From assembly GCA_047967505.1 (NCBI GenBank), contig CM106540.1: a stretch of 64,000 nt of DNA. One strand, 5' to 3'. Of this stretch, positions 46,786 through 57,902 are shown one piece after another. The notes under the pieces were generated by a model that saw only the letters and a program-made list of their open reading frames with translations, was not told where the DNA came from and ran no database searches. Position 1 is the first letter of the stretch; every line of letters begins with the position of its first letter. A program made the translations under genes and the position numbers. The stretch comes from Dipteris shenzhenensis. Taxonomy: Eukaryota > Polypodiophyta > Polypodiopsida > Gleicheniales.

Positions 46786-46990
46786 CCCTAACTTTGGAGA
46801 GTATGGGAAACTGGACGGGACCAACTACCCGATCTGGAAAGTGAAGATCCGGAGTCATTTAGTGGCTCGGAAGTTGTGAAAGTTGACCACGAGAGTGGAG
46901 GTGAAGCCGGAGGACATGGTGGACAGGCAAGGGGAGATAGTCATGGCAGAAGACAGAGAGGAGCTTGAAGCTTGGGAAGACAGAGATGCC
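46786..46990 (+). pseudogene. Copia gag, N-terminal half, opposite orientation
   Basis: Plus-strand gag start region: FGEYGKLDGTNYPIWKVKIR and SHLVARKL, a stop, then VEVKPEDMVDRQGE and ELEAWEDRDAHALALI. These residues are typical of the copia gag N-terminus. With the neighbouring minus-strand half this forms a head-to-head pair, so an inversion broke the gene near 46785. Confidence 0.85.
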
Positions 46991-47161
46991 CATGCCCTAG
47001 CATTAATCATGAGAATCCGAGGGCATTTCTACTGCCTCTTCAGAGATAGCTCTGGGTTTTCTCCCGATTCCTCTCCTATCCAAATCCTTTCATTCATGAG
47101 GCAGTCAAGCACCACAAGAGGCTACTTCGATCAAGGAGACAGGAGTAGACTTCTTCCTTAG
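46883..47161 (+). CDS. Chimeric ORF: copia gag fused in frame to a LINE C-terminus
   Basis: The first 42 residues are copia gag (to HALALI). From MRIRGHFYCLFRDSS onward the sequence is the C-terminal part of the second LINE family (compare YYEIRGRYHCLFRDAF at about 40100). The joint at about 47009 keeps the frame and the ORF runs 92 codons. No promoter is evident. It is most likely a by-product of rearrangement rather than a gene. Confidence 0.6.
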   Translation: MTTRVEVKPEDMVDRQGEIVMAEDREELEAWEDRDAHALALIMRIRGHFYCLFRDSSGFSPDSSPIQILSFMRQSSTTRGYFDQGDRSRLLP

Positions 47162-47665
47162 CAGATCCCTCTCAGAGCTCTATCACGGAGTTCTTCCAAC
47201 CAGATCACACGGACCCCCATGATACGAGACCTCGACATGATCGTGACCCAGAGCCAGTGACTTGACAGCTCAAACAAAGGATTGACGCGCAAATTACACT
47301 TGGGGATATCCCCTCTCTGTTCAAAGTCGAAGCCCAACTGACAGGGATTACTGTAGCCCTTGTTAGACGCAGAGCTATGACCATGAGATGTCATAGGGCC
47401 ACACCCGTGAGCAGCCAACAACACTCTATCACCGATTTCATGCCTCTAGTGCCTCATCCACCCTGATGTTCTGATGATGATGATGATGATGATGATATTG
47501 ATATGTAGTCGACCACTGACATGACTATGTTGTACTTAGTACTATCATTTGCATTTTTTGCATTCTACATTGGTGTGGATGCTCGTTTAGTAGCTCCACC
47601 CTCACAACTTGTTTGTACCAGGATTTTCACAGTCTCATAGACCCATTTAAAGTTTACATTTTAAC
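46991..47665 (+). pseudogene. LINE C-terminus and 3' UTR fragment
   Basis: Same family as the LINE around the hAT: HFYCLFRDSS, then a 3' UTR with a (GAT)n run at 47470-47496, tagtagctccaccctcac and cagtctcatagacccattta. The 5' side is joined to copia gag. Confidence 0.75.
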
Positions 47666-47881
47666 AGCACGTTGATACATATCTAGATGTATCCAGAAAT
47701 GCTAGGCTCAAATTACAGATGCTGCTTACCAAAAAACATTTCCTAAGATTCATGCCATGATTTGGAGATTCCAATAGATTTGAGTTATATCTTGAAATTT
47801 AGTGAGTTCAAGGTTATAGTTTTTGACATGTGATGTAATCGCTTGGGAGTAAAAGTGCTACACTGCAGGAATGCAACATAC
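47666..47881. other. Intron sequence next to PGM exon 1
   Basis: Non-coding start of the 19.2-kb intron. Confidence 0.5.
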
Positions 47882-47958
47882 CTTCTTCCGCAATCCTGAA
47901 GTTCCAGGTTTTTGACCTTCATAAGGACAAGTTTCCCGCTTTACCATGTCGATCAAAA
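47882..47958 (-). CDS. PGM: PGM exon 1 of the coding region (N-terminus)
   Basis: The exon reads MVKRETCPYEGQKPGTSGLR then KK from the ATG at 47947 and ends phase 0 before GTATGTTG. The pyrimidine-rich acceptor ending TATACAG at 47959 shows that an exon lies upstream. Eleven bases (47958-47948) precede the ATG. They are open in frame (VLID), so translation could begin in an upstream exon that supplies a few residues, as in other plant cytosolic PGMs with 14-15 residues before QKPG. The internal ATG has G at -3 and +4, a good initiation context. I favour it but cannot prove it. Confidence 0.9.
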
Positions 47959-48429
47959 CTGTATAAGCAGAACATACAAAAGTCAGGAGAAACATGTTAC
48001 AGAATTCAAAAAGCATGCAGTTGCAAAATCTAGAGGCGTTCTTTCGACCTCCAAATTGCAAGAATCAAAACTTCTTTGATATGATATTTAAGGCCTTCTC
48101 ACCCTTGAAATCTAACAAGGACCCTCTTTTATCTGAGTCAAATCATATTACAATATTCGACTAAAAATACAAATCACTATGTTCATCGTACATACAAAAA
48201 GGCTAGATACTATGACATCCTTGCCAACTTCATCGGCACCCAATTGTCTAAAGATCGTTGAGAAAACGTGAGCCCTTGCCATGCACACATCCACAGACAC
48301 ACACTATGTACTCCAGATGTTTTAAGTGTCTTGAAAGTTGCAGCTTTAAAGTCTTCATACTAATAAAAGAACATCTTCACGAATTTAGATGCTACTTAGC
48401 ATCACTTTTAGTGTCTTGATGTGAAGAGT
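47959..48429. other. Intron or upstream region of PGM exon 1
   Basis: The first 100 bp hold a T/C-rich acceptor region on the minus strand. I saw no further exon. Confidence 0.5.
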
Positions 48430-48575
48430 GGTCAGATGCAGCTAACCTCTGTACTAAGGTTTATAGATAATAATGACACAGTCTATCTATAAAAGTCCTC
48501 TCTCACTCAGCTCATTGTATCAAGATTCTTTTGATCTCATGGACCCTTTGGTTCTTCCAAAGACTTTTAATAAAC
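48430..48575 (+). mobile_element. LINE 3' end fragment
   Basis: Matches the 3' end of the second LINE family: tctcatggaccctttggttcttccaaagacttttaataaa. Another copy of the same family starts right after it. Confidence 0.7.
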
Positions 48576-49536
48576 TCATAGAGCTCACACATGAGCAAGC
48601 CTTGGAATATCTATAAGACACATGAAGCACAGCGGATCTCACCACCGATTGACATGCCACACTGTAAGAGGTAGGCTTTCCTCACACACAAGATGGATGA
48701 GGTGATCTCATCATTTCGAGGGGGAGATCCTGGGTGGGGGCTTATATCGGAGGGAAAGCCGCCTATTCCCATCATAGTTCCAAATGTCTGGCGCAGGCAT
48801 GTGAGCTCACTCTATGATGTCCCAATGCAGGAACCACTTGATATGTGCTTCATGCCCAGGCCCACTACTTGTCATTTGTTCACAACACAGAATATACAAG
48901 CTGCACTCTGTCGGCTCCAAGAACAACGAGCTCAAGATCCAGAGAGACTATGGACTGAGCACTTCGCGCATGGGCATGAAGTCTTCGCTCCGATTTTAGC
49001 ACAAAGGTTTAACCAAGCAGTATACCACGGCTTCCCACCTGCTTGGAGTACTACCACCAATGTGTTGATACACAACGTAGGGGATCCCATTGACATTGAA
49101 AACTACCGCACTCTTATGATTGGCCACACTCTAGCCAAGATTTACAGGTCAGTAATAGAGAGGGATATCAGGACTACACAAAGGCGCATGGACAGTGAGC
49201 TCTAGGGCAGACAGGATTCCAAAGCCAGCACTCCACCCTAGACCACATCTTCACTATGCCGGCTATCATTGAGTGAGGTGAGGCCGCGGCACCGAAAAAT
49301 CTACACTTGTTTTGTAGATTTCCAGAATGCCTTCAAAACTGTCCCACGATCTCATATGATCAAAAGACTTCAAGAGATGCAGATCCAAAGGTCATGATTT
49401 GAGGGTGATAAGCCTATACGAGTCTGTCAAAGGAAGAGTGTGTGCCACCTATCAAATTGGGTTGAGAGCACCATCGCTGTGAAAAGGGATGCCCCCTTTC
49501 ACCAACTCTCTTCGGGCTTTACATTTGTATACCTAG
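48576..49536 (+). pseudogene. LINE ORF2, segment upstream of and into the RT
   Basis: The open part 48693-49205 has HVSSLYDVPMQE, LWTEHFAHGHEVFAP, FNQAVYHGFPPAW and DIENYRTLMIGHTLAKIYRS. A stop follows (DSEL*GRQ). The RT then continues in broken frames: CFVDFQNAFKTVPRSHMI with the catalytic Asp, and the PLSPTLFGLYI segment at 49490-49530. It is cut there by the Ty3/gypsy fragment, before the YxDD motif. Confidence 0.88.
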
Positions 49537-49538
49537 AT

Positions 49539-49623
49539 GAGTCCAGGAACATGCCCAAACTCATCCTCTAAAAACACAACATAGTGCAGTTTCAATCTCA
49601 TGATAGTCACTCATAAGATTGAA
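49539..49623. repeat. 85-bp segment shared with 1102-1187
   Basis: Near-identical to the copy in the copia-like LTR at the left end of the window. Here it forms the join between the LINE RT fragment and the Ty3/gypsy RT fragment. Confidence 0.75.
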
Positions 49624-49931
49624 TAAGGCATGTAAAGGAGATGCAATCTCTGCAAAATACCGAATGAACCTCCTGTAGTACGAGCACAAGCCCAAAAAGC
49701 TGCGTACTTCATGGATGTTCTTCAGGTGGGGCCAATTCTTGATGGCCTCTACCTTGGCGAGGTCCATCCTAACTCCATCCTTGGAAACAATGTGCTTGAG
49801 AAAATGGATCTCATGCATGAAAATTTTACTTTTCTTGGCATTGACAAGCAGCTTATGCTTCCGTAGCTCCTCAAGAACAATTGCCAGGTGCTTATGTTGT
49901 TCAGCCTCATCCTAAGAGAACACGATGATGT

Positions 49932-50452
49932 CATTGAAGAAAGTGCCAACAAAGGCTCGGTGTTCTCTAAAAATTCTGTCCATCATTCTGTTGAAGGTGG
50001 CAAGTGCATTAATTAACCCAAATGGCATGACAAGAAACTCGAACAACCCAAATGTGGTACAAAATGTTGTTTTGTGGACATCCTCTGGCTAAATTCTGAT
50101 CTCATGATAACCACTCTTCAGATCAATGCGGCTGAATATTCCAAACCCATGTAACCTATCCAAAATATCATCTATCCTAGGTATAGGGAATCTGTCATCG
50201 AAGAAAGTGCCAACAAAGGCTCGGTGTTCTTTAAAAATCCTGTCTGTTGAAGGTAGAAGGTGCATTGGTTAACCCAAATGGCATGACAAGAAACTTGTAC
50301 AGACCAAATGTGGTACGAAATGCTGTTTTGTGGACATCCTCTAGCTAAATTCTGATCTGGTGATAACCACTCTTCATATCAATGCCGCTGAACATTCCAG
50401 ACCCATGTAACCTATCCAAAATATCATCTATCCTGGGTATAGGAAATCTGTT
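49932..50452 (-). repeat. Diverged tandem duplication within the Ty3/gypsy RT
   Basis: 49932-50195 and 50196-50452 both start cat(t/c)gaagaaagtgccaaca and run through the same RT sequence with roughly 10% differences and small deletions. It is an older event than the 146-bp duplication in the chromovirus. Confidence 0.9.
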
Positions 50453-50590
50453 CTTGATGGTAATCATAATAATGAGGGCTCTGTAGTCAATGCACATCCG
50501 CTAGGATCGATCCTTCTTCTAGACCACAACTTTCCTGCCAGCTCTAGAGAGATAAAATTGGCCCTGGCTCCCGGATCGAAAAACATCAGA

Positions 50591-51981
50591 GCTGTTTAGT
50601 CTCTTATCTTGCCCCATGCCCGGCATAAATTTGTAGCAATTGTATTCTGAACAGCCCCAATCAAATCTGGCAAAAGACCAGCAGTGGGCTTGGGCTTTTT
50701 ATTCTTCTGATCAGTCCTCTTTTCTTCCTTGTGCTCACCCTGCTCAGTAGGAGGGAACTTCCACTTCTTATGTGGGCATTCAAAAACCCTACGGCCTTCC
50801 TCCTTGCAAATATAACACCTGTTGGCATCATACAGAATTTGCTTTTCCTCATCAGACATGCCGGTCGGTACTCACCTCTGTCCTGCAACAAACTTTGCCT
50901 TCATGGGCTGCGAAAACTTTCTGAACTTCTTAGGGGATTCCGTCTTGCTGCCCTTTGACCTTGATGTCTCCTATGAGCTTTCTTTGAACCCAGAAACTTT
51001 CCCTTGCATTAGTGCAATAAGCGGTAGTGGCATTCTCAACCAACTGGGACATATTGGAAACCCTTGTCTTTGTGTAGTAGTCCCGAATCTCCTTTGGCAA
51101 CACGCAGCAATATCTTTCAATTTGTTTGGATAGCGGTACATGGGCAGTAGGGCTTCCCAAAACTTCTTATTGTAGTCCTCCAAATTTCTACAATTTGCAG
51201 CATCTAACTTGTACCAAGTGGTCATGATATCCACCTCAAAAGTCGTAGTGAGCCATGCTGTTGAGAAGACCTGCTTGAATTCGACCCAAGTGGTAGGTGC
51301 TCTGCCTTGCAAGAGGAGGTTAGTCCACCATTGAAGCGCATTGCCCTTCAAAAAGGTGGTTGCCTTTCGAACTTTGGAGGATTCTGTGAAGTATCCGCCT
51401 GAGTAAGCAGCATCAAACTGTTAAACGAATGTCAAAGCCTTCAATCTGTCCTACGTCCCATTGAAGGTCTCAAACTTTACAATTGCCCCTCCCTCCTTGT
51501 AATCTTTCAATTTGCCTTTAGGAGTGAGATTGTCATAAATGGAGGGTTGTAAAAACGGTGGGGCCATCACTACTCCCATATTTTGAGCCATTCCACCCGT
51601 ACCCATGGTGGGGTTTGGCATTCCAGGTCCCACTCCTTGCATCTGTGGCATATTCCAAGTATTGCCCATTGTCCCAAGCATTCCTGTCTGCATTCCAGGC
51701 TGCATCCCAATGTTCGAGTACATCATCTTGGCATTTGCAAGGGGCATTCCACGCATTCCACCTATCAAAGGTTGCTGGAAATTCTGCATTCCGAGCTGCG
51801 TACTGCCCATAAAGCTAACTCGCATTTCGGGTGCCTCTTTGGATGGTGCCACCATTGCCTGAAAAACTGACCCCCCTCCGAAATATCCTAGATGCATCAT
51901 GAGCTGAGGAAGGGCTTGCTGTCCTTGATTGATTGAATGAAAGTTGTTGGCATTACCCGCTACAAGGGTGATCGAGGGCAT
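50591..51981 (-). pseudogene. Ty3/gypsy gag remnant
   Basis: From the right: a Gly/Met/Gln-rich N-terminal region (51981-51451, 176 codons) with PNPTMGTGGMAQNMG, then 51351-50971 with the gag core MKGNALQWWTNLLLQGRAP and WVEFKQVFSTAWL, then 50859-50596 with a zinc knuckle CYICKEEGRRVFEC whose conserved His is Arg. Frames change between segments. No LTR or primer site was recognised beyond 52000. Confidence 0.85.
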
Positions 51982-52415
51982 CTATGAAGGCTATTCACTG
52001 AAAGAAACATGCCTAGGGGATCTTCTTATGTTTCTTGTGAGTTGTCTTTATGCTTCCAGGGGGAGCAACCATAGAGGGAGAAGCTTGCATAATCTCCGTG
52101 ATAGCATGTTGCAACTGCTACAGGGCTCCCACTACACTTTGCATTCCCTACTCTCTCCCTACTTCCTTTCAATTTATCTGGCTCTCAGCTATCTTTACCC
52201 CTTCTTGAAATCTATCCTTTCCGTCTCTTATACACTTAGATGTTGTATGCATAAACCTGCATGTTTTTAAGACTTAGAACCACCCCACCCACCTACATGT
52301 TTTTAAGACTTAGAACCACCCCGCCAACCCACACAGTGACCTCCTAGTATGAGAATACATTCAATTTTACCTTGTGGCTGACTATCATGAATTCAAAACT
52401 GCAGTCTGCACTAGG

Positions 52416-52452
<37 letters not shown>

Positions 52453-52959
52453 ATGTGGTATCAGTTCTTTGTTCAAATCCATAAAGCAAACGTCACAAAA
52501 GCCTTGCTTAGCACACTGTAAACATCAAACAAATCCATAAAGGGAGCAGACCTCACAAAAGCCTTGCTTAGCACACTATAAACATCAGCAGACAAAGCAA
52601 AATGCATGCCGTCTTGACTTCGCACAAGTCCACTTGCAAGTCTCCAGACCATACCTTACCCACACATTATCTCAAAAAGTATTGCAGCATTTGTAGCCAG
52701 ATCAGCCTGGCATACTTTATCATTAACCCACTAGATAGTGATTGCATATGCCAACATTTCCTTAACCTATAGAACCACCGACAATGCACTCAATGACACC
52801 ACATATGTTGTCCATGCAGAAAAGAGCTCTAAAGTAAATTATAAAGAGGGGAGAAACATAGATCCAATGGAATGTGACCGCATCACGATAAACATGACCG
52901 AATTATAAATGCTACAACAGCTCATAATTGGCAGAAGCGTGTGTTCCCCCGACGCAAGC
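51982..52959. other. Unclassified DNA with short repeats
   Basis: Contains two tandem copies of catgtttttaagacttagaa (52258 and 52290), a (GA)n run at 52417-52450, and a duplicated phrase cacaaaagccttgcttagca (52494 and 52555). No gene was seen. Confidence 0.6.
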
Positions 52960-53240
52960 TACATACATCCACGGGAACGGCTAGCAACTGACAGGCAGTA
53001 CTGTTTAGTGAAAAGCCCAAATCTTGCAGAATAAACTTAGATCACTCCCCACCTCCTTCTTCCAAACAAGCTCTACGCTTCTGCTCCCAAAGTTATAAAT
53101 CGGAGCGGGATGGATCGTAAAGGATGTTGAGGGAGGGAGAGTGATGGGAGGACTGGATCAGAACGATGAAGATGGATTCGCAGCTTAGAAAAAGGAACCT
53201 GTCCAGAAAATGCCGTAGCACCCATATTTAAAAATCCCAT
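52960..53240 (-). promoter_or_regulatory. Tentative promoter and 5' leader of the PGM gene
   Basis: Read on the minus strand, a TATA-like TTTAAATATGG at about 53229-53219 precedes a pyrimidine-rich stretch with no ATG from about 53210 to 53040. That composition is typical of plant 5' leaders. It lies about 5 kb upstream of the first coding exon, whose acceptor demands an upstream exon. I could not pick a clear donor, so the link to PGM is inference from position and composition only. Confidence 0.25.
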
Positions 53241-53332
53241 GGTATATTCTTACATCTAACAAGATTCTCCTCCTTTTGGCCTTACCTTTAGCATTTCGTC
53301 CTAGGTGAGGCAAAAACAACTATGAAGTAGAG

Positions 53333-53450
53333 AGAGAGAGATGATTGATATGATTGTAATAAAGTCCGCACTAGACCCTTCACGATCTATGGCACTCGCC
53401 ATCACTATCAACTAATAGTTATCCCTTACATCCAATGACAGAAAGAGAGA
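53333..53450 (-). mobile_element. 3' end of the first LINE family, strongly truncated
   Basis: On the minus strand this matches 38797-38890: GATGTAAGGGATAACTATTA, the catagatc..gaagggtct block and ctttattacaatcatatcaa, ending in GA-rich sequence that corresponds to the (TC)n tail. Confidence 0.85.
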
Positions 53451-53775
53451 GACCTCAGGTCATGGGTTCAAGTCTTGGTGGCCGGGGCATGGAGTCCTAA
53501 CTTGTGGTTGGGTGTGTGTGTGGTGTGTGTGTGTGAGTGCCACAGTTGTGGACCCATTGCCCACCAGTCCAGGGCGAGGTGCCCCTCGATAGGACCACGA
53601 GTGCGTGAGTGTGGTTGGGTCCTTTTTTTTTTTTTTTAAACTAACCTATATTAGTGCATGTGCACACACTTAGGGGCTTAACAGGTGGGTTTAGGACAGG
53701 AATCTATTCGTCATCATTACTCCCATCCTAGACCAATTGATCTAGGATAGGTTTAGGATGGAAATCCACTTTTTC
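53451..53775. other. Low-complexity DNA
   Basis: Includes a (TG)n-like stretch at 53512-53535 and a T run at 53622-53636. No gene was seen. Confidence 0.6.
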
Positions 53776-53872
53776 TTCCATCTTAGACGATGGCACAGAG
53801 AGAGAGAGAGAGAGAGAGAGTTTTTCTTCCATCCTAGACGATGGCACAGAGAGAGAGAGAGAGAGAGAGAGA
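53776..53872 (+). repeat. Duplicated (GA)n microsatellite with flank
   Basis: Two copies of tttttcttccat(c)ttagacgatggcaca followed by (GA)n, about 60 bp each. Confidence 0.92.
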
Positions 53873-56280
53873 CCCTATCACATGGCTCAGAGTTCTTAAC
53901 TACTAGAATTCTCCTACAATCCACATACCACACATGAATGCATAATGCCTTATACACACACTCCATGCATACGAGAGGTCACAACCTCTCATGCCTCTTG
54001 GGATCCATCCCTTGGGCATACCCCATTATTCTACCCTTAGCCTATGACTCTTTTTGCCTACCATTTATTAATGCACCCATGCATTCCTACCCATTCCTAT
54101 CCTAGGACCTACATATGTGAGTTCACCATTTATTCCATATCAATTGACATATCCAATACATTATCCATATGGCATTTAGCCATTTAAACCTACCTAGCCT
54201 ACCTTCTAAGTATTACATTTGATCATGCTAGCCTAATACATTCTAGACTACAAAATCATGTAGTGACATGCCCTCTTGCTTGGGACATAGATGTCCTCAT
54301 CTACTAGGTAGTCTTCTTTGCCTTCATGGTCTTTAGCACTCATTAGGTTCCTGCATAAATTTCCATACAACATCTTCAATGTTTCATCTTCATGTCTAGT
54401 ACTCCTACCAATCAAGTCCAACATTAGTATGTTCCTTTAAATCAAATTTTCAAATAAGTTAATAAGAAAGACATAGTGTTTATCTTTCATGTTGTGTCAT
54501 CCATATACTCCTTTACTTTGGACATTCCTACAAAGACTACTTTAACTTTATCCATTAGGGTTAGTAAGAATCCATTTTCGATCTACTTTTCCTTTCTAAC
54601 AATACCATTTCCTAATCTATCTCTCTCATATGCATGCATTGGTCCAAGTTCCAAGGGACTAGTTTGGAACCATTAGTTTTAGGTTGATCAGTCCCAAAAC
54701 TTATAAGATAGGCCTAGCTTACAAGATCAAGATCACCAGATCTTGCTTGAGTACTCATTCTAGACCACCAAGTTTAATTGTGGATCCACCCATAGTCATG
54801 CATCCATGACTTACCAATTACTTGAGATCTCTCTAAGGTCACCAAACCTAAGGTCACCATACCTTACTAAGCGTTTACATATCCAGCACCTAGTCCAACA
54901 CCTAGGTAGGACTATGGACCCTTTCAGTGATGATTCCAAATGAATCATTCTTTTAAATGTCCTAACTTCTTAAGATTTCAACTCAACTAACCTAGTCTAA
55001 ATTAAGGTTACCAAACCTATGGCCATGTATAGGACCCTCTTGCTTGGGAAGAGCCCAAGCACTACCTTGGCTCATCAACCCAACCTAAGAGAATGACTTA
55101 ACCATCTCTAGTACTCCAACTTCAAGACTCTTGGCACCATAGATTCCTTCCAAAGCCCAGCTTGCCCAACATCTTTGTACGATACCATTGTGTACATTTC
55201 CAAGGTAATAATTGTGCATGTGCTCAATTCTTGAGTTTTTCCCATTTCTACTGTATGATCCTACATGCAAATGCATGTACTACTTCAGTATCCTACATGC
55301 AAATGCATTATTAATTCATTATTTGTCCTAAATGCTCATTTGGAGTTTAAGTAGGTCAATCATTCGACCGTTGTCCATCACCATGCAATTGTGTATTCCA
55401 TTCTTTTCTAGATGACGAGTCACTTTTGTAGCCTTCATTCAAGTTTCCCCCAGCTACTCCAAATTCGTTCACCATCTAACCTATTCATAGTTACTCCAAG
55501 TTGATACATCACTTGTTATGTCCATTGTTCCTAGAGTTTCACCATCCTATTTCCATGGAACATGGCATGTATCCCTAGCCATACCCTCATCTCTTCCTAA
55601 CTGCTTCCTCTAATGTAATCTCTTTCATGTACCACCACTTTGATCTTAGCCCAGTTGTAGCCTTTCTTAATGTCTACCAAAATTTTTTAATAGTAGTATT
55701 ATATTGCCTTTTCTCTCCCTTTTCTTTTACGAAGCTACCATGCTTCAGCAATCCCCTTCAAATATGTCTAACTCTTTAAAAAGATTCCCATCTAATCTCT
55801 ATTCCTTTATATTCTTTTCATCCTCAATTTTCCTTTAAGCTCTTTGTTTTAACTCCTTTTTATTCTATATTTTCCTCCTTTAAGAAAAAATTAATTAATT
55901 ATCTTTTATCTCTTTTCTTTCTTCATATATATATATATAATTTTCTTTTCCCTTTTTTCAAACTCCAAGGGAATTAAGGGAGGGGGAAAGGAGTGTGTGT
56001 ATATATCTATATATTTTTGGAAATACAAGAGAAGGGGGAAAAGAAAAAGGTACTTAGGGAAAGGGGGGGGGGGGGGGGTTTCAAAATGCAAGGAGGGGGG
56101 GGCGGGGTAATTATATAATGTAATGATGCAGGGGGGGGAAATTAATGCTGACGGTGGCCAAGAAGGCAAAGGACCAGAAGCTATAGGAGGGCTGGCGGCT
56201 AGGGCGACAGAGGCACAGAGAAGACAGAGGCGGCTGGCGAGTCTGCAGGGCGCCTTGGAAAGAGAGGGATGCGTCAATTT
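53873..56280. other. Unclassified AT/pyrimidine-rich DNA
   Basis: No coding domain found on either strand. G runs occur near 56062 and 56091. The style (many short cctta and cctac phrases) suggests old LTR DNA, but I found no ends. Confidence 0.4.
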
Positions 56281-56851
56281 TATGAGCAAAAACCTATGAG
56301 CAGGTTTATCCGAGCGTGTTTTTCAAGAGATTTTTAAAAATGTTTTTCTTTAGGAAACATGGTTTTTACACTTTTATTTTCACTAGAACTAGATCCCTTT
56401 ATCATAAAAATATACAGACTAGTCACTCATTCATTTTTACACAACATAATTTTCTTATTTAGAGACATCCCTTTGTACCCATGGTATTACCTTAAAAAAG
56501 TGTTGATTCCTTTAAGAAACATTCCTCATAATCACTCTCAATGTAATAATACTATGCATATATAATTACTTATTAACACATTTATATCATATGGCAATAT
56601 CTTTTTAGTGTTTTTATAGCATATTTATGGACATGTTTCTAAAGAAGTTTAAATTACTATAAATAAGTATTAAGTTGGGCTTATATATCACTCTCATAAA
56701 ATACATGTAATATTTAATACTATATATGAAAGATTTTCCAAAATATAACTTCATAGATGTGCTCAAATGGGGTGTTCCGATCAATTTGAGTGGTTGAATG
56801 ACTATATTTGGACATTGGATATGAAAGTTATGTCACTTTTAAAAGTGCTGT
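56281..56851. other. AT-rich DNA, no gene seen
   Basis: Carries the segment attcctttaagaaacattcc..cataatcact (56507-56545), which recurs at 60871-60908 just after the broken hAT transposase. Confidence 0.5.
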
Positions 56852-56917
56852 CCAAGGTAGTTTCGCCAGCGAAACTACCTTGGGAGACTTGCTTCAAAGG
56901 GGTTTCGCTGGCGAAAC
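56852..56917 (+). repeat. Two adjacent GTTTCG..CGAAAC hairpins
   Basis: 56852-56883 is a perfect 14-bp stem (CCAAGGTAGTTTCG, loop CCAG, CGAAACTACCTTGG). 56902-56917 is a shorter one (GTTTCG, loop CTGG, CGAAAC). A third, imperfect gttttc..gaagaaac follows at about 56941. The loops CCAG and CTGG are complementary to each other. Confidence 0.9.
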
Positions 56918-57731
56918 TAGCTGGATGGCTTGCTTCAATGAGTTTTCTTTGAAGAAACTCTTTCATGAAGATAGGTTGAGAGAGGGTTTTAATGTCACCC
57001 CCTATTAAGTAAAAGTTGTAAGAAGGATCATAAGGGAATTTTCATAGAGAAGTCTACTCTACATGTGGGTTTCTTCAAAAGCCATCCCATTATGCTCTCA
57101 CCATTCCTACAGATTCACCTAAAGATTTTTGTATAAAATAGGCATTGCTATAATACTTTGCATATTTCTAAGTGAAACTATGTTTTCTTCTGATTGATTT
57201 TTGCCATATTTATGCATAGTTGGAAGCTTTTTTTTTCCTTCGCTCGGACGCTCGGAAGATTTCGCTCAGAAAATGCTCGTCCCCGAAAGAGAGGGTGGGC
57301 GCACGGCTAACTAGCGGGCCAGAGTCAATTATAGCAGAGGGTACAGTGGCTGGTGGGCTGCACACAGCGTGGGTCATGACAAAATTTGCAATGCTATGTG
57401 CCACGCAACACATGGCTTGTGCCTCGAGGCACAAGGCCTTATTATGCAAAAGTCTGCGCCTCGGGGATGATGGGTTGTTTATGAGGCAGGGCCACGCGTG
57501 GCGGCTGCTGTAGCCGAGGCTCTGAAGGTCCCCTTTTTTTTCTTAAAAAAAAGAAATTGCCTATCAACTTTACAAAAGACATTGCCTATGCAAGAAGAGA
57601 GCGACTTTCAGAGAGGGAAAAGGAAGCCCCCTCGTGATTTCTTGATTCTTGTTGTCTCTTTGTGTCCTCGACGATGTCACGCTAATGTCGGCATGCTACA
57701 ACATGGCAGGTCCACACAGTCAGAGAATCAC
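56918..57731. other. Unclassified DNA, partly GC-rich
   Basis: 57230-57540 is GC-rich with short unrecognised ORFs on both strands. The end of this stretch (57600-57731) is probably the interior of the short LTR element whose primer site is at 57732. Confidence 0.4.
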
Positions 57732-57744
57732 TGCTCTGATACCA
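57732..57744 (-). other. tRNA-Met primer-binding site
   Basis: The minus strand reads TGGTATCAGAGCA three bases inside the end of a short LTR-like sequence. Confidence 0.7.
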
Positions 57745-57747
57745 CTT

Positions 57748-57902
57748 GTCATGAGCCTTATCAACTATGCAAAGTCAAAATATATGTACATGATTTTGTC
57801 CGCAAGCAACACATGTAGTAGAATAGAACACCAACATCGACAAAGAAGGTTTCATGGGTTTAAATGTGCTAGAAGACCACTACTATGGTCCACAATGTAA
57901 CA
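57748..57902 (-). mobile_element. Short LTR (about 155 bp), minus orientation
   Basis: On the minus strand it starts TGTTACATTG and ends CTCATGACA, with the primer site next to it. The length is in the range of TRIM elements or short copia LTRs. The partner LTR was not found. Confidence 0.5.

Larger units (their letters stand above)
49537..50590 (-). pseudogene. Ty3/gypsy reverse transcriptase remnant
   Basis: Minus-strand pol. 49818-49561 carries FLKHIVSKDGVRMDLAKVEA, RSFLGLCSYYRRFIRYFAEI, the usual end of the RT. Upstream (49920-50560) RT blocks are repeated in a diverged tandem duplication and broken by frameshifts. A second family from the chromovirus at 29590-36973. Confidence 0.88.
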
